DNA from: an uncultured Winogradskyella sp.
GTDB taxonomy: Bacteria; Bacteroidota; Bacteroidia; Flavobacteriales; Flavobacteriaceae
Assembly: GCF_947496485.1 (NCBI RefSeq)
Contig: NZ_CANMCZ010000001.1
Span: forward strand, 801,596 to 865,595
Direction: 5' to 3'
DNA: 64,000 bases
Shown: in pieces, positions 8,426-14,912 of the stretch
Layout of the letters: the number at the start of each line of letters is the position of its first letter
Numbering within the stretch: the stretch's first letter is position 1
Position numbers and translations under genes: made by a program
The notes under the pieces: model-generated
Seen by the model: the letters and a program-made list of their open reading frames with translations, nothing else
What the model was told of the DNA's origin: nothing
Database searches by the model: none

Positions 8426-8444
8426 TTGCGTAATTATTACACAA
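8426..8444. promoter_or_regulatory. NrtR-type operator, proximal to nadV
   Basis: TTGCGTAA-TTA-TTACACAA, arms matching at 7 of 8 positions, centre 8435. It overlaps the end of the -7 box at 8442-8449, so a bound regulator would block transcription. The centre lies 7 bp from the -7 box edge, exactly as at the prs and nrtR promoters. Assignment to NrtR is by context. Confidence 0.8.
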
Positions 8445-8471
8445 ATATAAATTAGAAATAATTATAAACAA
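8442..8471 (-). promoter_or_regulatory. nadV promoter
   Basis: On the minus strand, TTG (8471-8469), 19 bp, then TATATTTG (8449-8442), an exact TAnnTTTG box. The -7 box is shared with the proximal operator and the -33 box abuts the distal operator. Confidence 0.75.
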
Positions 8472-8502
8472 AATATTTTGCGTAATTTTTACGCAAAATA
8501 TT
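8472..8502. promoter_or_regulatory. NrtR-type operator, distal to nadV (perfect 31-bp palindrome)
   Basis: Perfect 14-bp arms AATATTTTGCGTAA and TTACGCAAAATATT around TTT, centre 8487. It is 52 bp from the proximal operator centre, the same spacing as at prs. It sits just upstream of the -33 box. Confidence 0.8.
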
Positions 8503-8525
8503 AAATAAACTTCATTAAAAGATTA

Positions 8526-9260
8526 TTAATTCTTATTTCTCCCCAGTTCGTTAGGATATAAATCCTTAACGATATCACTTTGAAAAACTTGTTTAGTATC
8601 AATATCCATAGCAGATAATCTACCCGTAAAAGCAGCACCCGTATCTACATTCCAAACATTAGCAGCATTCATTGGATGCATTTTGAAATAATTGATTGTT
8701 GGTGTATGTCCAATATAAATTTCCTTATAATGTTTGAGTCTGTTTGGGTATAATGCTGAGTTCTTTGCGATGCGTTTATCCATAGTCAAAGCCATTTCCC
8801 AAAGCGTTCTATCAAAATAGAAAATCTGAACATTAAACTCTTTTTCTACTCCATGCATTGAGGTAAAACCTGCGTGAACAAATAGCCGTTTTTGATCATC
8901 GATATGATACATGTCCATAGCTTCAAAGAAGCTCAGATGTGCTTTCTTTTCGTCTTCAGAAAAACCAGCATAACTTTCTATAGTTTCTTTTCCACCATGT
9001 TGATACCAAACTTCATTCACAAATCCAGATGCCAACCATTCTTCACACCAAGCATCGTGATTCCCTTTTATAAAAATACATGTATTGGATTTTGATAAGT
9101 CTATTAAATATGCAATCACTTGAGCAGATTCGCTCCAACCATCTACATAGTCTCCTACGAAAATGAGTTTATCGTCTTCTCTAATTTGAAATTCTTTAAG
9201 TAATTGTTTTAAGGCTTTTAATCCTCCATGTATGTCTCCTATGGCTAGTGTTCTTTTCAT
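8526..9260 (-). CDS. PPP-family metallophosphoesterase
   Basis: 244 residues with the metallophosphoesterase motifs in order: AIGDIHGG (near 6), FVGDYVDGW (near 34), IKGNHDAW (near 65), and later histidines in FVHAGFTS and YIGHTPTINY. Such enzymes hydrolyse phosphomonoesters or diadenosine/ADP-ribose-type phosphates with two metal ions. Placement between an oxygenase and nadV, in an operon with macrodomain and KptA genes, suggests a nucleotide product such as ADP-ribose 1''-phosphate; that is inference. The start overlaps the upstream gene by 4 bp (ATGA), indicating translational coupling. A protein phosphatase role is possible. Confidence 0.85.
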   Translation of the reverse strand: MKRTLAIGDIHGGLKALKQLLKEFQIREDDKLIFVGDYVDGWSESAQVIAYLIDLSKSNTCIFIKGNHDAWCEEWLASGFVNEVWYQHGGKETIESYAGFSEDEKKAHLSFFEAMDMYHIDDQKRLFVHAGFTSMHGVEKEFNVQIFYFDRTLWEMALTMDKRIAKNSALYPNRLKHYKEIYIGHTPTINYFKMHPMNAANVWNVDTGAAFTGRLSAMDIDTKQVFQSDIVKDLYPNELGRNKN

Positions 9261-9808
9261 TCTTCTAATTTATACATTACATCTGTACGCAACACATATT
9301 TTACTCCAGAAATTATTTCTTTCCCTTCATGTCGATAAGGATGCTGAAATATAAGTGCTGTTCCTTTTTTAGGGACAACAGTTTCTAACTTCCTAAATTC
9401 AGTTTCACCTCCTTCAAAATCATCATTTAAATAAATAATAAATGAAAAGAAGCTACACTCTTTATCGTTTCTCTGGTAGCTTCCATCTCGATGCATTTTA
9501 AAACGCTGTCCTTCAGTATAACGATAAATTCTAAACATTTCGTTTAAATTTAAAGCCGTATATATTCCCTTTTTTTTCGGCATAAACGGCTGCACACGCT
9601 GCCAAAGGTCATCTGCTAAATCCTGGTTAAAAAACAACAGTCTATCATTATTTCGCACACCTTTGTTCATCACTTGTGAGCCATGAATACTAATTTTAGC
9701 CTCTTCAAACTCTTGCGAATTTCCGAAATTTATATAGTGATCACACTCTTCTGAGGTTAAAAAATCTTCAACTAAAAATAAGTCCTTATGTAATTCTATT
9801 TTTTTCAT
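9257..9808 (-). CDS. 2-oxoglutarate/Fe(II)-dependent oxygenase (prolyl 4-hydroxylase type)
   Basis: 183 residues with the double-stranded beta-helix signature: MHRDGSY supplies the HxD iron ligands near residue 97, YLNDDFEGGETEF the core strands, HPYRHEGKEI the distal histidine near 156, and VKYVLRTDVMY the 2-oxoglutarate-binding Arg. Family members hydroxylate proteins, peptides or nucleic acids. The substrate here is unknown. It sits between the broken kptA and the phosphoesterase gene, overlapping the latter by 4 bp, which suggests a modification step tied to NAD/ADP-ribose or RNA metabolism. No signal peptide, so cytoplasmic. Confidence 0.85.
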   Translation of the reverse strand: MKKIELHKDLFLVEDFLTSEECDHYINFGNSQEFEEAKISIHGSQVMNKGVRNNDRLLFFNQDLADDLWQRVQPFMPKKKGIYTALNLNEMFRIYRYTEGQRFKMHRDGSYQRNDKECSFFSFIIYLNDDFEGGETEFRKLETVVPKKGTALIFQHPYRHEGKEIISGVKYVLRTDVMYKLEE

Positions 9809-9809
9809 A

Positions 9810-10356
9810 TCACTTAAATTCTATAAATTCTGAAGGCACATGTTCTGTTAACCACACATTATTTTCTGAACGATAAAACTTAAATCCCTTATCGTACATG
9901 TCTAAAGTTCTTATACTTAAAATTATTGGCACTCCTCGCCTACTTCCAACTTTGGTAGCCGTCTCTCTGTCTTCACTTAAATGCACGTGTTGCCTGCTGC
10001 GTTTTTGCAATCCCGAATGTTTAATAGAATCTATAAACTTCCCTACTGTGATGATATAAAAACGCTGGTGGTTGTATAGTTTCTAATTGTAAATCTATCG
10101 TTTTCACTGAATGACCTTGATTGGCTCTAATCATTGTTTGATCTTCATTAAATGCAAAACGTTGTTTATCATTAGTACTAACAATTTCGTTTAGCTCTTC
10201 CAAAGAAAAATTGACCTTCCTCGATTTTGCTTTTTCAATAAGCGCTTCGACATTGGCCCAACCATTTTCATTTAAGTCTAGATTTATATATTCTGGTCGA
10301 TGTCTTAACACCAAACTCAGAAATTTACTTATTTGTTTTTTATCTTTTTCATTCAT
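9810..10356 (-). pseudogene. kptA: RNA 2'-phosphotransferase (KptA/Tpt1), frameshifted
   Basis: The N-terminal half (from 10356) carries the KptA marks SKFLSLVLRHRPEY, NDKQRFAFNED and IRANQGHS, then reads through LYHHSREVYRFY to a stop at 10021. From about 10049 the next frame continues the family sequence: TVGKFIDSIKHSGLQ, RSRQHVHLS and FYRSENNVWL, to a stop at 9810. The break is at about 10050, where the expected Tyr-His-Gly-Thr is CAT-C-ACA, as if two bases (GG) were lost. Restored, the protein would be about 182 residues, the normal size. KptA moves a 2'-phosphate from RNA to NAD, giving ADP-ribose cyclic phosphate and nicotinamide. No homopolymer explains the shift, so either true decay or an assembly error is possible. 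Confidence 0.85.
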
Positions 10357-10865
10357 TTCAATAATTCTTTATATATCTGATAATTCTCATCATCAAAGCA
10401 TACAAAAATTACATCTTCAATTGTGCTACTTTTATAACTTGAAACTATCTCTACAGCAATTTCTGCTGCTAAATCTTTTGGAAATCTATAGATTCCTGTG
10501 CTAATGTTTGGAAAAGCTATCGATTTTAAATTAAACTCTTCTGCTAGTTTTATACTATTCAAATAGCAATTTGACAAATCTTGTTTTTCCTTTTCTAATC
10601 GCTTTCCTCCATTATACACAGGGCCAACAGTATGAATCACTTTTTTAGCAGGCAACTTACCTGCTGTTGTAATAACCGCTTCACCTGTTTTGCATTTTCC
10701 TTGTCGGTTTCTTATGTCACGACATTCGTCTAAAATTTGAGAACCACCAGCTCTGTGGATGGCTCCATCAACTCCACCTCCTCCAAGTAAAGATGAATTT
10801 GCAGCATTAACAATAGAATCAACTTCTATTTTTGTGATATCTCCTTTTATCACTTGAATTTTCAT
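10353..10865 (-). CDS. macrodomain protein (ADP-ribose/O-acetyl-ADP-ribose hydrolase type)
   Basis: A 170-residue stand-alone macrodomain: IKVIKGDIT-like start, [23 protein letters not shown] (residues about 20-45) with the catalytic-loop Asn and Asp, VIHTVGPVY near 76 and [12 protein letters not shown] near 118, the ADP-ribose phosphate loop. MacroD/YmdB-type enzymes remove ADP-ribose from proteins or nucleic acids, or deacetylate O-acetyl-ADP-ribose. It overlaps kptA and the ART-like gene by 4 bp each. It could clear the ADP-ribose products made by those neighbours. All recognised catalytic motifs are intact. Confidence 0.92.
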   Translation of the reverse strand: MKIQVIKGDITKIEVDSIVNAANSSLLGGGGVDGAIHRAGGSQILDECRDIRNRQGKCKTGEAVITTAGKLPAKKVIHTVGPVYNGGKRLEKEKQDLSNCYLNSIKLAEEFNLKSIAFPNISTGIYRFPKDLAAEIAVEIVSSYKSSTIEDVIFVCFDDENYQIYKELLK

Positions 10866-11281
10866 ATATTTTCTTTCAATCTTTCAATGCTCTCTTTCAC
10901 TAATTGATGCAGTGAACTCTTAAACTTTTCTCCAACAAAGACTCTAGTGATTTTTATGTCTCCAACAATAGCTTGATTAAAAACTTCTAAATCTTCTGCT
11001 GGAACCCATAACTCATTATGGATTTTGCCACCTACATTTTCAATCTTGTATTTTATAAACTCCTCTTCTGTAACATCAAATTCAGTCACAAAACCAAGAT
11101 AATTACCAAATTCATCGTTAGTATTCCACTTCGAAGCAATTTCAATAGCATATGCTTCATTTAGTACAGGATAAAATATGGGTTGTTGCTTTAAGCGTGG
11201 TGGGAATTTTTTAAATCCGCTTTCTGATATTAGAATTAACTCTTTCTCTCCTACAGGTCTATATAATTTTATTGTTCTCAT
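10862..11281 (-). CDS. ART-like protein of the 'ADP-ribosylation/crystallin J1' type
   Basis: 139 residues matching a small conserved family often labelled ADP-ribosylation/crystallin J1: [10 protein letters not shown] at the start, [16 protein letters not shown] near 27-42, WNTNDEFG near 52, [19 protein letters not shown] near 85-103. The pattern of an early Tyr-Arg, a central aromatic stretch and a late ELWVP glutamate is compatible with an ADP-ribosyltransferase-like fold, but I cannot prove activity. Four-base overlaps with prs and the macrodomain gene make it an integral operon member. It may be the writer that the macrodomain counteracts, or an NAD/ADP-ribose binder. Confidence 0.7.
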   Translation of the reverse strand: MRTIKLYRPVGEKELILISESGFKKFPPRLKQQPIFYPVLNEAYAIEIASKWNTNDEFGNYLGFVTEFDVTEEEFIKYKIENVGGKIHNELWVPAEDLEVFNQAIVGDIKITRVFVGEKFKSSLHQLVKESIERLKENI

Positions 11282-12117
11282 TTCATTAATTCTTTAAGTT
11301 TTATCTGCACAATACCTTCGCCATCAACACTCTTAAAACTATCTGTTGTATAAATTTTAGTAAAATATTTATTCAATCCTTCAAAACCTTTACTAAAAAT
11401 TCCATGACTAGCAGCCAAATACAATTTGCCAGCATTTTTCTTTTTTAATTCTTCTGCTAAACCGATAAAGGTTCCGCCTCCATCGCAAATATCATCAACT
11501 ATTAAACAGTCTTTTCCTGCTAAATCATCTTCATAGACTTTAAAGCCTTCAAGTTTTCCGTTTTTTACATTTCGCATTTTAGAACATTCTACAACTGGCA
11601 AACCACCTAAAAACTCTGATACTTTATAAATCTTTTTTAGTGCACCACCATCTGGCGAGATAAGATTGACTTCAGAATTTATTTCATTTATAATAGACTT
11701 AATAAATGTATGATTTGAAATCACTTTGCAATTATTAAGTAAAGCTGGAGTGACTTCAGAATGTGGATCGAAAACAATAACAGATTCAAAATGTAATCCA
11801 TTTATTAAATCTGCATAGACTTTAACTGTTAAGGATTCACCAGGAATCATCACACGATCTTGTCGCGCAGCAGGCATGTATGGCAAAAACAAGTGAATTG
11901 TTTTCGCATCCATTCTGCGTAATGCATCAACAGCAATTAACAGTAATCCCATATCATTAAATGATCGTATTCTTGTGGTCACAGTTACTTCATCAATAGC
12001 ATTTAAATCTGAAAGAATCTTAATATGTGGCTCACCTCCTGAAAATCTAAAACTTTCAAACTTAATGTTATTTTCTTTACCTAAAGGCTGAAACGAAGGG
12101 TCTAAATTTAAAATCAT
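11278..12117 (-). CDS. prs: ribose-phosphate pyrophosphokinase (PRPP synthetase), short form
   Basis: 279 residues, shorter than the usual 310-315 for housekeeping Prs. Motifs present are FLPYMPAARQDR near 87, FDPHSEV near 127 (the DPH metal site), CSKMRNVKNGKL near 185 (catalytic Lys-Met-Arg loop) and LIVDDICDGGGTFIG near 213 (PRPP loop). The usual N-terminal GN-type segment is altered. This short form resembles PRPP synthetases carried next to nadV in phage and accessory NAD-salvage modules. It makes PRPP, the co-substrate of NadV. It is first in the operon and has the same paired operators in its promoter as nadV. Confidence 0.9.
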   Translation of the reverse strand: MILNLDPSFQPLGKENNIKFESFRFSGGEPHIKILSDLNAIDEVTVTTRIRSFNDMGLLLIAVDALRRMDAKTIHLFLPYMPAARQDRVMIPGESLTVKVYADLINGLHFESVIVFDPHSEVTPALLNNCKVISNHTFIKSIINEINSEVNLISPDGGALKKIYKVSEFLGGLPVVECSKMRNVKNGKLEGFKVYEDDLAGKDCLIVDDICDGGGTFIGLAEELKKKNAGKLYLAASHGIFSKGFEGLNKYFTKIYTTDSFKSVDGEGIVQIKLKELMK

Positions 12118-12136
12118 TTGTGTTAATTTTACACAA
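12118..12136. promoter_or_regulatory. NrtR-type operator, proximal to prs
   Basis: TTGTGTTA-ATT-TTACACAA, 7 of 8 arm positions matching, centre 12127, immediately before the prs ATG. It overlaps the -7 box at 12134-12141. Position relative to the -7 box is identical to that at nadV and nrtR. Confidence 0.8.
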
Positions 12137-12163
12137 ATGTAAATTTAATAATTGTATTTACAA
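12134..12163 (-). promoter_or_regulatory. prs operon promoter
   Basis: On the minus strand, TTG (12163-12161), 19 bp, then TACATTTG (12141-12134), an exact TAnnTTTG match. Geometry is the same as at the nadV promoter. It drives the prs-to-phosphoesterase operon, and the predicted leader before the prs ATG is only about ten bases. Confidence 0.75.
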
Positions 12164-12168
12164 AATAT

Positions 12169-12189
12169 TTTGTGTAATTATTACACAAA
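12169..12189. promoter_or_regulatory. NrtR-type operator, distal to prs, overlapping the nrtR stop codon
   Basis: Perfect palindrome TTTGTGTAA-TTA-TTACACAAA, centre 12179, 52 bp from the proximal operator centre. Its downstream half covers the last codons and TAA stop of nrtR (stop at 12181-12183), so coding and operator functions share the same bases. Confidence 0.8.
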
Positions 12190-12873
12190 CTTAATATCAA
12201 AGTGGAAACCATCATCCACTAAAACATCATACTTTTTCTTGTTAAACTTGAAGAGTTTTGCAGGTCTGCCACTTCCTTCCTGATGCATTTTTTTGGTTTC
12301 TTCTAAAAAACCGAAGCTCATAATTTTTTTTCGAAAATTCCGTCTATCGATATCTTGACCAAGAATTGTAGAATATAAATGTTCTAAATCTGAAAATGGA
12401 AACTCAGTGTTAAGCAAATCAAAACCTATAGGTTGGTATAACAATTTTCCTTTCAGTCGTTTTTCAGCAGTTTGAAAAATGGTTTTATGATCAAAAGCTA
12501 ACTTAGGTAAGTCTTTTACCGGAAACCATTTGGCCTCTGCTGCATCTGTATCTGCTTTTATTTTAAAATGATTGGGACGGACTAATGCAAAATAACTAAC
12601 AGACACTACTCTATTTCTCGGATCTCTTTTTGGTTTTCCGAAAGTGTACAATTGCTCTAAATAATCAATCTTAACTCCTGTTTCTTCTTTTAATTCACGC
12701 TTTACAGCAGCTTCTAATGATTCATTTTCTAGTACCAATCCGCCAGGTAAAGCCCAAGCGTTTTTATAAGGTTCTACACCTCTTTTAATTAATAAAACTA
12801 ACAAATTGCCCTTAGATTCGTAGCCAAAAACCACAGCATCTACTGCAATTCTAATATTTTGATGTAATGTCAT
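12181..12873 (-). CDS. nrtR: NrtR, Nudix-domain repressor of NAD metabolism
   Basis: 230 residues: an N-terminal Nudix fold (about 5-145), then a winged-helix domain (about 150-230) with FRKKIMSFGFLEETKKMHQEG and GRPAKLFKFNKKKY, the NrtR hallmark. NrtR proteins bind ADP-ribose or related NAD products and then release DNA. The Nudix box GX5EX7REUXEEXGU is fully conserved here (GLVLENE...RELKEETGV), although many NrtR proteins have lost it, so residual ADP-ribose pyrophosphatase activity is possible. Operators lie before its own gene, before prs and before nadV. It has its own promoter and is upstream of the island it controls. Confidence 0.9.
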   Translation of the reverse strand: MTLHQNIRIAVDAVVFGYESKGNLLVLLIKRGVEPYKNAWALPGGLVLENESLEAAVKRELKEETGVKIDYLEQLYTFGKPKRDPRNRVVSVSYFALVRPNHFKIKADTDAAEAKWFPVKDLPKLAFDHKTIFQTAEKRLKGKLLYQPIGFDLLNTEFPFSDLEHLYSTILGQDIDRRNFRKKIMSFGFLEETKKMHQEGSGRPAKLFKFNKKKYDVLVDDGFHFDIKFV

Positions 12874-12879
12874 TTTGCT

Positions 12880-12903
12880 TTGTGTAGTATTAACACAAAT
12901 ATA
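12880..12903 (-). promoter_or_regulatory. nrtR promoter with autoregulatory operator
   Basis: Operator TTGTGTAG-TAT-TAACACAA (12880-12898, centre 12889; 6 of 8 arm positions pair) overlaps the box TATATTTG on the minus strand (12903-12896). Unlike nadV and prs there is no second operator 52 bp away and no TTG at 19 bp, so control is probably weaker. Confidence 0.6.
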
Positions 12904-12912
12904 AGAATAAAA

Positions 12913-14175
12913 CTAGAAATACTGCCCAATACCGAAAACCAAACCTTGAGTAGAGTTTTGTGTTACTCCAATACCATAATCAATTCTAAAAATAGCATTG
13001 AAGATTTTTTTATGAATAAAACGTAACCCTAAACCAGGGTAAACTCGTAAATTTTGAGAATCTGCAAAATCACCAAAATCTCCTCCAGGATTTCTCCAGC
13101 TACCAGCATCAACAAAGGCATTTCCTTGTAAAGAAAACCAACCTTTTTCGTATAATGTGTGTCGATACTCCGTATTTATAACTATTGCTGCTGTGCCTCT
13201 ATCAATAATATTACCAACACCTCTAATATTTAGGTTATTATCTACAGCAAATGGCGCAAATGGTGTATCATTATTTGTTGCCACACCTAAACGCAAACGA
13301 TTAGCCCAATTTCCTCTTTTTCCAAAACGTTTAAAGTATTGAAAGTCATTCCAGCCAATTAAGAAATCAGGTAATTGTGCATTATCTCTAGAGTGAACAT
13401 ATTGAAAATTGAAAATACTACGAAAGCCTTCAATATATTGGTAATCGTAATTAAGATTATTGTATTCGTAAATCAATTTATACAACATCTTTTTCACTAT
13501 TAATGCTTGCGGAACATTTGGATTTGTAGCACCCGATTTATATTCATAATCTTCAGTAAAAAAGTTAACACCTGCTTCTACACGATTTGTGAAGTTAATT
13601 TGATAAAGTCCTAACACCTCTAACGACTCATTATTATAACGATAGTCTGCTGTAGTATTATCAAAAAAAACAGGTTCTTGTGTAGTTAAATTTTGAAAGT
13701 TAACTGCTAGTCCCAATTGTCGGGAAAATAGATATGGTGCCCTTAAATTTATGGCATAAGAATCATATATATCTTTTTGATAAAAACCGCCAAATGTAAT
13801 GTTCTGACCAAATAAATTAAACTCATACAAACCTAAACGATAAGCAAATTCATCATCATTAGTTGTATATACATTTGCTGAAGGAATAATTGTAAAATTC
13901 TCTTCGATGTTATAAAAGACATTAAACTTATTAGGTTCTTCGGCCGGAAAGACTTGATAGTAGGCATGTGCAATGGAAGGCAAGCGTTTAAGCAACCTAA
14001 TATCTTCTTCTATCACAGTAGAATCTAAAACAACACCAGGTTTTATATTAGAAATCTTTTTAACAAATGTACTTTTTAGTTTTTTATTACCCTGTACCTT
14101 TAGGTCAGCTACTTTGTTTTGAGAAAAACCAACCGTACAAAAACTAAAGAAAAGTAGAATTAAAATTCGTGTCAT
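12913..14175 (-). CDS. short Omp85/BamA-like outer-membrane barrel with one POTRA domain
   Basis: 420 residues: signal peptide (ILILLFFSFCTVGFSQ), one POTRA-like domain (about 22-95, VADLKVQGNKKLKSTFVKKI), and a C-terminal barrel of about 320 residues ending in FGIGQYF, a beta-signal with terminal Phe. Typical BamA has five POTRA domains and about 800 residues, so this is a short patatin-free Omp85 relative of the surface-antigen D15 type. It overlaps the upstream lipoprotein gene by 4 bp and ends a five-gene envelope operon. It may insert or export one of the operon's proteins; the client is unknown. Confidence 0.8.
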   Translation of the reverse strand: MTRILILLFFSFCTVGFSQNKVADLKVQGNKKLKSTFVKKISNIKPGVVLDSTVIEEDIRLLKRLPSIAHAYYQVFPAEEPNKFNVFYNIEENFTIIPSANVYTTNDDEFAYRLGLYEFNLFGQNITFGGFYQKDIYDSYAINLRAPYLFSRQLGLAVNFQNLTTQEPVFFDNTTADYRYNNESLEVLGLYQINFTNRVEAGVNFFTEDYEYKSGATNPNVPQALIVKKMLYKLIYEYNNLNYDYQYIEGFRSIFNFQYVHSRDNAQLPDFLIGWNDFQYFKRFGKRGNWANRLRLGVATNNDTPFAPFAVDNNLNIRGVGNIIDRGTAAIVINTEYRHTLYEKGWFSLQGNAFVDAGSWRNPGGDFGDFADSQNLRVYPGLGLRFIHKKIFNAIFRIDYGIGVTQNSTQGLVFGIGQYF

Positions 14176-14912
14176 TGTAGCGTAAATTGCGAAATAAATA
14201 CTTCATTCACCCAATTATCTTCACTCACATCCATGATTGTAAATTTGTAATCTTGCCCGAGCATTAAATCAGGAGGTGTTCCTTCAGTAATATTCAAAAC
14301 TACATTAGATGTATTATAATACTGAAACTGTGTTTCAAATGTATAAGTTCCTGACAATAAATAATCATCTACTGTAGATAAAACTTCAAAAAATATAGCA
14401 TTATCAGCTTCAGAATTCACCTCCCAATTAAAAATTGGCATTAGTGGTTGGTCTTGATTTATAATTATTTGATCTGAAAAAAGTGTTGGCTGTATTATAT
14501 TTTTTGTCCTTATAGGATTAGATAATTTAATCTCACCATCTAACTCATATGTTACGATTAACCATTGTTCGGTAGTAGACGATCTAGTAAATTTACGGAG
14601 ATAACCATTAAAAAAAGGAGAATCACTGATAGTTACTAAGTTATAGTTTGAAAATAAATTTGGATCTACATCACCAGAACTTGTTTCAAATAATTTAAAA
14701 TTTGTAGCATTTCCTTCAGGATAAAAATAAGTTTCTACAATCTCTGCGTTCCCATTATTATTGGCAGAACATGCAATTACGGCTCCAATTTCAATAGCTT
14801 TGCCTTCAATATATGTAGACAAAATATTCGTATCATTTGTTAACGTACTAAAATCCTCATCAGAACAAGACATTAAAACCAATACAATTAAGACGTACTT
14901 TAAATAATTCAT
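14172..14912 (-). CDS. lipoprotein of unknown function
   Basis: 246 residues. The signal sequence ends in LVLMSCSDEDF, with the lipid-bearing cysteine near residue 16 and acidic residues after it, which in Bacteroidota favours surface export. The mature part looks like an all-beta protein (YTFETQFQYYNTSNVVLNI near 190) and resembles DUF4249-like surface lipoproteins only loosely. It overlaps both neighbours by 4 bp, between a GH113-like lipoprotein and the Omp85-like barrel. Its function cannot be named from sequence. Confidence 0.75.
   Translation of the reverse strand: MNYLKYVLIVLVLMSCSDEDFSTLTNDTNILSTYIEGKAIEIGAVIACSANNNGNAEIVETYFYPEGNATNFKLFETSSGDVDPNLFSNYNLVTISDSPFFNGYLRKFTRSSTTEQWLIVTYELDGEIKLSNPIRTKNIIQPTLFSDQIIINQDQPLMPIFNWEVNSEADNAIFFEVLSTVDDYLLSGTYTFETQFQYYNTSNVVLNITEGTPPDLMLGQDYKFTIMDVSEDNWVNEVFISQFTLQ

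Noticed and set aside
9810-10010. A separate small gene downstream of kptA
   Set aside because: It is the second half of KptA (RSRQHVHLS, FYRSENNVWL) in the shifted frame, starting from a TTG inside the domain, so it is part of one broken gene.
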